A stretch of 8,341 bases of DNA from JAJBWD01 sp041821285. Lineage in GTDB: Bacteria; Bacillota; Clostridia; Clostridiales; Clostridiaceae. The stretch lies in assembly GCA_041821285.1 (NCBI GenBank), contig JBGUER010000142.1, forward strand, positions 1-8,341, read 5' to 3'. Below the pieces are notes generated by a model. That model was not told where the DNA came from, ran no database searches, and was given only the letters and a program-made list of their open reading frames with translations. Below, in pieces: positions 1 to 5,942 of this stretch. The position numbers and the translations under genes are program-made. The number at the start of each line of letters is the position of its first letter. Within the stretch, counting starts at the first letter, position 1.

Positions 1-614
1 GATTGGTAAACAATCTTTTAGATGTTACTAAATTTAATTCTGGATTTATGAAAATTAATAAAAAAAATCAGAATATTGTAAGTGTTGTAGAAGATATAAT
101 TCAATCAACTGCAATTTATATAAAAAGTAAAAATATTGAAATTATATTTGATACAAATGTAGAAGAAAGGATTATGGCTTTTGATGAAGATAAAATCGAA
201 AGAATAATTTTAAATTTATTGTCTAATGCATTCAAGTATACCAAGCCTTATGGAAATATAATGGTTAATTTAGAAGATACCGGTTCTAATGTTATTATTA
301 CTATAAAAGATGATGGAGAAGGAATTTCAAAGGAAAATTTAGAATTAATATTTCAACGGTTTGGACAGGCCAATAGATCTCTTTCAAGAAGTTATGAAGG
401 AAGTGGAATAGGGCTATATTTAGTAAAATGTTTTGTAGAAATGCATGATGGAGAAATAACTGTGGAAAGTGTGGAAAATAAGGGAACTGAATTTAAAGTA
501 GTTTTGCCTATATATACTGTAGAGGATGAAGAGTTAAATAAATCTGTTCCTTATGAAACCAATATTGAGAGAATAAATATAGAGTTTTCAGATATATATG
601 ATATAAATGATTAA
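1..614 (+). CDS. Sensor histidine kinase, C-terminal part (5' end outside window)
   Basis: This is the C-terminal part of a two-component sensor kinase that would autophosphorylate on a histidine and pass the phosphate to a response regulator. The reading frame is open through the left edge, with codons in phase with position 3, so the TTG at position 3 is probably internal. The visible part opens with the end of the dimerisation helix (NNLLDVTKFNSG), so the phospho-acceptor H-box and any sensor domain lie upstream and cannot be seen. The HATPase_c domain follows, counting residues from position 3: N-box ERIILNLLSNAFKYT (about 66-80, Asn75), D/G1 box DDGEGI (103-108), F-box IFQRFGQ (116-122) and G2 box GSGIGL (133-138). 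All ATP-binding motifs look intact. A short acidic tail after residue 172 ends in EFSDIYDIND. The gene converges on the minus-strand operon, so there is no sign of co-transcription with it. The signal it senses is unknown. Confidence 0.93.
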   Translation, partial: LVNNLLDVTKFNSGFMKINKKNQNIVSVVEDIIQSTAIYIKSKNIEIIFDTNVEERIMAFDEDKIERIILNLLSNAFKYTKPYGNIMVNLEDTGSNVIITIKDDGEGISKENLELIFQRFGQANRSLSRSYEGSGIGLYLVKCFVEMHDGEITVESVENKGTEFKVVLPIYTVEDEELNKSVPYETNIERINIEFSDIYDIND

Positions 615-639
615 AATAACTAGAAAAATTATTAAAATA

Positions 640-663
640 CCTACCTAACTAATGCTAGGTAGG
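640..663 (-). terminator. Intrinsic hairpin terminator between convergent genes
   Basis: An 8-bp perfect stem (CCTACCTA at 640-647 pairing with TAGGTAGG at 656-663) encloses an 8-base loop. Read on the minus strand, the stem is followed by TATTTTAATAATTTTT, a U-rich tract, so it should end the six-gene minus-strand operon about 50 bases past its last stop codon. Read on the plus strand, the following sequence is ATATTATTGT, a weaker U-run, so it may also stop readthrough from the histidine kinase gene. The fold was found by eye and its stability was not computed. Confidence 0.75.
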
Positions 664-714
664 ATATTATTGTATAAAGTTATTGAGAAGGAAATGAAAA
701 AAGGTTTTCCTATT

Positions 715-1437
715 TTAGATTTTATCCATTAATGTAAGAAGTCCGAAAATAATTGCTTGTGGAGAGGGTGGACATCCTGGAATAACTAAATCTACTGGTA
801 GGATATTATTTAGTACGTCATAAACTCCATCGCCATCTTTAAAGATTCCTCCATCAATTGCACAACTACCAACAGCTATAATTATTTTAGGTTCAGCCAT
901 TGCATGGTAGACTTTTTCAAGGGCTTCTTTCATATTTTTAGTAACAACACCAGTGACCACTAATCCATCTGCATGTCTTGGTGAAGCTGCTACACTAATT
1001 CCAAATCTTGAAATATCATAAAACGTATTTTGAAGTGCGCTAAGTTCTGACATACAAGCATTACAAGAACCAGTATCTATTACTCTTAGTACAAGTGATC
1101 TTTTGAAAGTATTATATATTTTTTCCTTGAGTTTTTCACCTGCAAGTTCAAGTTCTGCCATTTTATAGTCAGAAGTCATTTCTAGAATAGATTCTGAACA
1201 AATATTAACACAATTTCTACAGTAGATACATTTTTTATTGTCTATATTTACAATATTTCCACCAGTTGCATCGGTATTTATTTGTATAGCACCCACAGCA
1301 CATACACTAATACATTTCTTGCAGTTATTACATACATTTTCTGCAGCAATAATTTTTCCGTAGGAGAATTGATTATTATAAAGTGGGTCTTTTATGGTTT
1401 CAGTTCCGTATTTTATTCTATCAAATATATTATTCAT
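715..1437 (-). CDS. ehrS: Small iron-sulfur subunit with N-terminal 2x[4Fe-4S] ferredoxin domain (HyfH-HyfI / NuoI-NuoB type fusion) of an Ehr-like complex
   Basis: Predicted electron-input subunit of the membrane-bound complex, 240 residues, peripheral on the cytoplasmic side. Residues about 30-85 form a bacterial ferredoxin domain with two complete cluster motifs: C36-x2-C39-x2-C42-x3-C46 and C70-x2-C73-x2-C76-x3-C80. Residues about 115-240 form the NuoB / HycG / hydrogenase small-subunit domain, with the proximal (N2-like) cluster ligands C125-x2-C128 (in GSCNACMSE), C192 (VGSCAIDGG) and C222 (PGCPPSP). In E. coli formate hydrogenlyase and complex I these are two separate proteins (HyfH/HycF or NuoI, and HyfI/HycG or NuoB); here they are one. 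There is no signal peptide or membrane segment. The ATG is preceded by AGGGAG at good spacing and lies 18 bases after the large-subunit stop. It is the last gene of the operon and would pass electrons to the large-subunit interface. The symbol follows the Ehr naming and is an inference. Confidence 0.9.
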   Translation of the reverse strand: MNNIFDRIKYGTETIKDPLYNNQFSYGKIIAAENVCNNCKKCISVCAVGAIQINTDATGGNIVNIDNKKCIYCRNCVNICSESILEMTSDYKMAELELAGEKLKEKIYNTFKRSLVLRVIDTGSCNACMSELSALQNTFYDISRFGISVAASPRHADGLVVTGVVTKNMKEALEKVYHAMAEPKIIIAVGSCAIDGGIFKDGDGVYDVLNNILPVDLVIPGCPPSPQAIIFGLLTLMDKI

Positions 1438-1455
1438 TTAAATGCTCCCTATTTA

Positions 1456-2892
1456 TTATTTGTCATTTTCAGAATAAGACATATTAAAGCTTTTGTTGAT
1501 AACAGGAAAATCAGGAACAATTTCCTCAAGAACTGCTTCAGACATGCCTGACCAATTAGTAATAGATGGAGTTTTAAAGTAGATTCTATCAAATTTATTA
1601 TCTTCACCTGTTAGACCATAAACTACTAATTCTCCTTTTACCGTTTCAACTGAAACGATTGCTTCTAATCCTTTTGTTAAATAAATTTTTTGATTATCTC
1701 TTTTTATATCAGTATTTATATATGTTAATGCTTTTTCTATAAAATCAAAAGCATCTTTAATTTCAAGAACTTTTAATTTATATCTTTCAAAAACTCCACC
1801 TTTTTTCTCTACATTTATGCTTTTTTTTATTTCTTTATATAGTTCATAGGGAAATTTTACTCTAACATCATATTTCAAATTACATGCTCTACCTACAACT
1901 CCAGTCATGCATAATTTTCTAGCCATTGAATTGCTTACCATTCCTGTATCTTCTATTCTATCTAAAAATGAAATTGAATTTAAACTCATATCAATTATGC
2001 TATTTATTCTAACTTTAAGTTTTTTTAAAGTTTCTGTAATATCCTGTTTTTTAGTTTGATCAAAATCAATATTTATTCCAAGTGGAACAATGGTGTTTCT
2101 CATAAATCTGCTTCCACTTGTCCGTTCACACAATTGATGAATAAGTTCTGAAAAATAACCTAATTTTTTAGCTACATAGCTATAGCCTACATCATTTGCT
2201 ATACCAGCTAAATCATCCAAATAATTATACATTCTTTCAAGTTCTAAAAGAACAATTCTAAGAGCTTTAATTTCTTTACTAACTTCTTTATTTAGAAGTT
2301 TTTCTACAAGAATAGCATAGGCTTCTCCATAAGCTACTGTGGATTCTCCTGATACTCTTTCAAACATAAGGTTTAATAAATTTGCATCTTTATTTTCACA
2401 AAGTTTTTCTATTCCCTTATGTTTGTACATAAGTCTTATCTCAAGGTTTTCTATAGGTTCTCCCATAACACTAAATCTAAAATGACCTGGTTCAATTATT
2501 CCTGCGTGTACAGGCCCCACTGCAACTTGGTAAGCACCGCTACCCGAGACTTCTTTAAATTTATAATCATAGTCGTTATTAATTTCTCTTTGAAATAATT
2601 TGCTTTGATATATTATGTTTTTAAGAGATATTGGAGAGTCATTACTAATATAGTGAAATATTATGTAATACCCCTGTTTGCTGTTTGAAAACATACAACT
2701 TATAGTAGAGTCCTTTCCTCTAGTTATAAATTCACAAATATAATTAAATTTAAATACATTTACACAAATAAGTGAAAGTTTTCTAATTTGATCAGCTTTT
2801 ATTTCAACGTATAACTCGTTATTATTTTTTACTTCATATTTTAAATTAAAATTTAATTCTTCTAGACTGTTTATAGTATCTTCTATTTTCAT
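1456..2892 (-). CDS. ehrL: Large subunit (NuoC-NuoD / HycE-HyfG type) lacking all Ni-binding cysteines: Ehr-like, not a hydrogenase
   Basis: 478-residue homologue of the hydrogenase-3/4 large subunit and of complex I NuoCD. Residues about 1-115 resemble the NuoC (30 kDa) domain, ending in the weakly kept SKLFQREINNDYDYKF. From residue 120 the NuoD-like domain starts with VGPVHAGIIEPGHFRF (125-140), which is hydrogenase-like. The hydrogenase L1 motif RxCGxCxxxH is replaced by R179-V-S181-G-E-S184-x3-Y188. The C-terminal L2 motif DPCxxC is replaced in SFNMSYSEND (468-477), with Ser472 and Glu475 at the cysteine positions. No NiFe site can form, and there is no C-terminal peptide for a maturation protease. 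After the L1 position the sequence reads AYAILVEKL, as in complex I. The ATG at 2892 is chosen over an in-frame TTG at 2913: it has AGGAAG seven bases upstream and leaves an 11-base gap after the previous stop, whereas the TTG overlaps that gene. Automatic annotation may call it a hydrogenase or NADH dehydrogenase subunit D; its reaction is unknown. Confidence 0.9.
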   Translation of the reverse strand: MKIEDTINSLEELNFNLKYEVKNNNELYVEIKADQIRKLSLICVNVFKFNYICEFITRGKDSTISCMFSNSKQGYYIIFHYISNDSPISLKNIIYQSKLFQREINNDYDYKFKEVSGSGAYQVAVGPVHAGIIEPGHFRFSVMGEPIENLEIRLMYKHKGIEKLCENKDANLLNLMFERVSGESTVAYGEAYAILVEKLLNKEVSKEIKALRIVLLELERMYNYLDDLAGIANDVGYSYVAKKLGYFSELIHQLCERTSGSRFMRNTIVPLGINIDFDQTKKQDITETLKKLKVRINSIIDMSLNSISFLDRIEDTGMVSNSMARKLCMTGVVGRACNLKYDVRVKFPYELYKEIKKSINVEKKGGVFERYKLKVLEIKDAFDFIEKALTYINTDIKRDNQKIYLTKGLEAIVSVETVKGELVVYGLTGEDNKFDRIYFKTPSITNWSGMSEAVLEEIVPDFPVINKSFNMSYSENDK

Positions 2893-2896
2893 ACTT

Positions 2897-2905
2897 CCAC
2901 TTCCT
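2897..2905 (-). promoter_or_regulatory. Ribosome binding site deciding the large-subunit start
   Basis: On the minus strand this reads AGGAAGTGG. Its AGGAAG core sits seven bases before the ATG at 2892 and overlaps the stop codon of the preceding gene. It lies downstream of the alternative TTG at 2913, so it supports the ATG start and a 478-residue protein. Confidence 0.6.
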
Positions 2906-4364
2906 AATCGCAAATAATTGAAACTGCATTATTTATAATACTAGATAAATAACCATTCATAAATAAACTAATAGCAATAATTGAAATAAAACATAAGGCT
3001 AAAGGCAATATATTTTCTTTATCTTTTTCAAGTTTTTCATAATTCACACATGACTCGTTATTGAATACTATCTTTATAAAAACTTTTAAGAAACCTGCAA
3101 AAACTAATAATAAACAAAAGCTATATAGTGCAGTGATAATGTAATTTCCAGCTTCAATAGTTCCGACGATTATATAATATTCACTAAAGAAAGACGGGAA
3201 CGGTGGGGCTCCGGTAATAATAAGCATTCCTAAAATAAGAAATACCGTATTTATTGGCATAGTTTTCACTAGTGCATTGATTTTATCTATACGCTTTGTT
3301 TTATATGCACTTAATATATTTCCAGCAGTTAAAAATAAAAGAGATTTTCCAAAAGCATGAACTAATGAATGTAATAGCGCAGCATAAACTGCAATTTTGC
3401 TTCCAATTCCAAATCCTAGGGATATAATGCCAATATTTTCTACTGATGAAAATGCAAGTAATCTTTTATAGTTAGTTTGTCTCAAAATACTAAAAGATGA
3501 AATTATCAAAGACAAACAACCTAAAAGTATAAATAGCCATTTAATATTAGAAAGGCCTGGTATGTGTTTTATTATTATATAAAATCTAAGGATAACATAT
3601 AGTGCGAGATTCAGAAGAACTCCAGACATCATAGCACTAACTGGCGATGGCGACTCGCTATGGGCATCTGGAAGCCATGTATGCATAGGTGCTAAACCTG
3701 CTTTTGTACCAATTCCTATAAATATTAATGTGAAGGCTATTTTAATAGCATAAGTATTTTGTGAATTTGGATTTTTAACAAGATATGACCAATTAACTAT
3801 TTGATAAGCAGATTGATTACTATAAGCATTAACAAAAATAAGTATTCCGATTAGACCAATACCTATTCCAATTGAACATATAATAATATATTTCCAAGCG
3901 GATTCTAAAGAATTTTTGTTAATATTAAATCCAATGAGAAATGCAGTTGTAAGTGTTGTTCCTTCAAGGCCTATCCACATTGCTACAATATTATTAGTTA
4001 AAGCAATAAACATCATAAAAAATACAAAGAAATTAAATAGAAAATAATAAAGTCTACCTCTTCTAAGAGAAATTAATTTTTCGCTAATTTCATTTTCGAT
4101 ATATGTATAAGAGTAAATAACTACGATTATATTTATACTAGCTATAATCAAAAGTTGTATTAAACTTAGACTGTCGATATAAAAAAAATCATTTAAATAA
4201 CTAAGATAGCTTTCATTGTAAACAAGCGTAATGATTTTTAGTACAATAATAAAAATTATTGTAGATCCCAGTATTGTAACAAATTCAGTTATTTTTATAT
4301 TTTTGAATATTAAAGGGGTTAGTATCATAAATAAAAATAAAATACCAAGTATTGTAATATACAT
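2904..4364 (-). CDS. hyfF: HyfF-like antiporter subunit (NuoN/NuoM/Mrp family), ion-translocating membrane arm
   Basis: 486-residue integral membrane protein with about 14 hydrophobic segments, of the proton-conducting membrane transporter family shared by complex I NuoL/M/N, Mrp antiporters and energy-converting hydrogenases. Family charges are visible: Glu134 in MWIGLEGTTLTTAFL (TM5-type Glu), Lys221 in GIGTKAGLAPMHTWLPDAH (TM7-type Lys) followed by SESPSPVSAMMSG, His332 and His336 with Lys340 in LLHSLVHAFGKSLLFLTAG, and Glu395 in FFSEYYIIV (TM12-type). At the TM8 position, where the HyfB-like partner has Lys in MLKVALYG, this protein has Asn252 (LLNLALY). Its likely role is ion movement across the membrane driven by electron transfer in the peripheral arm. 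The ATG has GGTGA upstream and lies 11 bases after the HyfE-like stop. The HyfF assignment over HyfD or NuoN rests on length and on its place between the HyfE-like and large-subunit genes. Confidence 0.87.
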   Translation of the reverse strand: MYITILGILFLFMILTPLIFKNIKITEFVTILGSTIIFIIVLKIITLVYNESYLSYLNDFFYIDSLSLIQLLIIASINIIVVIYSYTYIENEISEKLISLRRGRLYYFLFNFFVFFMMFIALTNNIVAMWIGLEGTTLTTAFLIGFNINKNSLESAWKYIIICSIGIGIGLIGILIFVNAYSNQSAYQIVNWSYLVKNPNSQNTYAIKIAFTLIFIGIGTKAGLAPMHTWLPDAHSESPSPVSAMMSGVLLNLALYVILRFYIIIKHIPGLSNIKWLFILLGCLSLIISSFSILRQTNYKRLLAFSSVENIGIISLGFGIGSKIAVYAALLHSLVHAFGKSLLFLTAGNILSAYKTKRIDKINALVKTMPINTVFLILGMLIITGAPPFPSFFSEYYIIVGTIEAGNYIITALYSFCLLLVFAGFLKVFIKIVFNNESCVNYEKLEKDKENILPLALCFISIIAISLFMNGYLSSIINNAVSIICD

Positions 4365-4375
4365 TATTTCACCAA

Positions 4376-4987
4376 CTATTCTTTTAGATTTTTAAATGAG
4401 TCTGTATTTATTGAATCAAAAGTTTTATTTATATGGAAAATCATGATTCCCATAATAAGAGCCAGTATTAAGCCTTCAAAAACGATACCTGCCTCAATAA
4501 CAAGAGACATTTTGGTTAAAGACATTTCAAAAAGTACAATTCCGTTTTCAAATATTAAAAAACCTAACATTTGAGTAATTGCTTTTTTCCTTGCTACCAT
4601 AAGTAAAACCCCTATAATAAATAGAGCGATACCAGTCTTTATAAAATTGTTTTGGCTTTTATTTAAAAGGCTAAATCCTATCATTATACCTGTTCCAGTT
4701 AAAATATAGGAAATAAAAGCATTTACCATTAATTCCATTTCTCTATTTATCTTTAATTTCTTTACAGATTTATTTATTATTAATGGGATTAAAATAACTT
4801 TAGTTACTATTGTTAAAATTCCTAAAATATAATAATGAACTTCTCCTGTATCGAAACCTAATATTAAGGCTATGAGGCCAATAGCTGCTGACTGAAATAT
4901 AAATCCTCGTGTAAGAAGTTTTATTCGTCGAAATCCAGCCATAAAAATACTGGATATTAGTATAATTGTAAGTAAAGCATCTATCAT
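4376..4987 (-). CDS. hyfE: HyfE-like small membrane subunit (NuoK-related)
   Basis: 203-residue hydrophobic protein with about six membrane segments, matching the size and gene position of HyfE in hydrogenase-4-type complexes. HyfE corresponds to NuoK plus extra N-terminal helices. The best recognisable stretch is MLGFLIFENGIVLFE (140-154), with Glu147-Asn-Gly as in HyfE proteins, followed by Glu165 and Glu171 in IEAGIVFEG. Lys63 (TIVTKVILIP) is another charge buried in a hydrophobic stretch. Such residues form the half-channel between the NuoH-like anchor and the antiporter subunits in the family. The ATG at 4987 has a strong AAGGAG seven bases upstream that overlaps the TAA stop of the preceding gene. 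Sequence conservation in this family is low, so the call leans on context as well as on the ENG motif. Confidence 0.82.
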   Translation of the reverse strand: MIDALLTIILISSIFMAGFRRIKLLTRGFIFQSAAIGLIALILGFDTGEVHYYILGILTIVTKVILIPLIINKSVKKLKINREMELMVNAFISYILTGTGIMIGFSLLNKSQNNFIKTGIALFIIGVLLMVARKKAITQMLGFLIFENGIVLFEMSLTKMSLVIEAGIVFEGLILALIMGIMIFHINKTFDSINTDSFKNLKE

Positions 4988-4998
4988 TATCTTTCTCC

Positions 4999-5928
4999 TT
5001 ATAAAATATAAATTAAAGTAATTGCTACAAGACCTAAAGCTATGGTAGCTGGGAAAATTTCTGCCCCTCTAAATAATCTTGACTTAGCAATGGTTGTTTC
5101 TATAATAGCAATTCCTAGTAAGCAACACAAAAGTTTTAAAATAAAAAATAAAAATCCTATAATCAGAGCTGAAAATGTAAGTGTGGTAGCTATTCCTATG
5201 GGAATGTAACAATTGATTAAAATTGTTAAGTACACAATTAATTTAATATGTGAAGATAATTCCACATAGGCTAAATCACTTCCAGATAAATCTAAAATCA
5301 TGGCTTCATGCATCATTGTAAGTTCTAAATGTGTTTCTGGATTATCAAAGGGTATTCTTGCATTTTCAGCAAGTATACAAATAATAAAGGTTGTCATTGC
5401 AATATAATGTGATGTATTAAAATGTATAATATTACTGTTAATATAAGAAATATGAAATATATTAAAATCTTTTGTTTCAATGTATAAAAAAGTTATTAAA
5501 AAAAACACTAATGGTTCTGACATCATTGAGATAAGAGATTCTCGGCTTGACCCCATTCCACCAAAGGTACTTGCACTATCTAGTCCAATAAGTACAGTGA
5601 AAATTTTAATTATTGCAAATGTAAACATAAGAATAAATATGTTCCCAATAGATTTATCCATACTAGTATAAAATACAGGAATAAAAAAAGTTGTAGTTAT
5701 AGTAGCAGATAGTATGAGTATTGGACCAATATTCGTTATAAATGAACTTCTATTTGATATAACTTTTCCTTTTTTTAATAATTTACTTAAATCATAATAA
5801 GGTTGCATAATAGATGAACCTTTGTAACCTCTGAGTATCGCTTTGATTTTTTTTAAGATACCTATAAATAATGGTGATAAAATTACAATTAATATACTTT
5901 GAATAAAATAAAATAAATTATATTCCAA
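4999..5928 (-). CDS. hyfC: HyfC/HycD-like membrane anchor subunit (NuoH homologue)
   Basis: 309-residue membrane protein with about eight helices. It is the subunit that docks the peripheral arm and carries the proton entry path in complex I and group 4 hydrogenases. Family signatures are clear: RGYKGSSIMQPYYDLSKLLK (33-52), the first cytoplasmic loop; GLDSASTFGGMGSSRE (115-130); SEPLVFF (137-143); and ENARIPFDNPETHLELTMMH (188-207), with Glu188, Arg191, Pro193, Asp195, Glu198 and Glu202 in place. A last loop has ETTIAKSRLFRGAE (277-290). The start is a TTG with a near-perfect AAGGAGG seven bases upstream. The next in-frame ATG is residue 41 and would delete the first helix and half of the first signature, so TTG is the believable start. 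The protein lies 12 bases after the HyfB-like gene, its partner in the membrane arm. Confidence 0.92.
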   Translation of the reverse strand: MEYNLFYFIQSILIVILSPLFIGILKKIKAILRGYKGSSIMQPYYDLSKLLKKGKVISNRSSFITNIGPILILSATITTTFFIPVFYTSMDKSIGNIFILMFTFAIIKIFTVLIGLDSASTFGGMGSSRESLISMMSEPLVFFLITFLYIETKDFNIFHISYINSNIIHFNTSHYIAMTTFIICILAENARIPFDNPETHLELTMMHEAMILDLSGSDLAYVELSSHIKLIVYLTILINCYIPIGIATTLTFSALIIGFLFFILKLLCCLLGIAIIETTIAKSRLFRGAEIFPATIALGLVAITLIYIL

Positions 5929-5935
5929 ATGAATG

Positions 5936-5942
5936 CCTCCTT
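5936..5942 (-). promoter_or_regulatory. Strong ribosome binding site for a TTG start
   Basis: AAGGAGG on the minus strand, overlapping the TAA stop of the HyfB-like gene (TAAGGAGG) and seven bases before the TTG at 5928. This near-consensus site supports TTG initiation and close translational linkage of the two genes. Confidence 0.7.

Noticed and set aside
689..711. Second hairpin (AGGAAA pairing with TTTCCT, 11-base loop) just after the operon's last stop codon
   Set aside because: Only six mostly A-T pairs with a long loop; much weaker than the 640-663 hairpin, so not listed as a terminator.
1282..1551. Plus-strand 89-codon open frame across the start of the small-subunit gene
   Set aside because: It lies antisense over two well-supported genes, and the translation has no recognisable domain; it is a shadow frame.
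2893..2913. Seven-residue N-terminal extension of the large subunit from a TTG at 2913
   Set aside because: It would overlap the preceding gene, and the ribosome site AGGAAG lies inside the extension at correct distance from the ATG at 2892.
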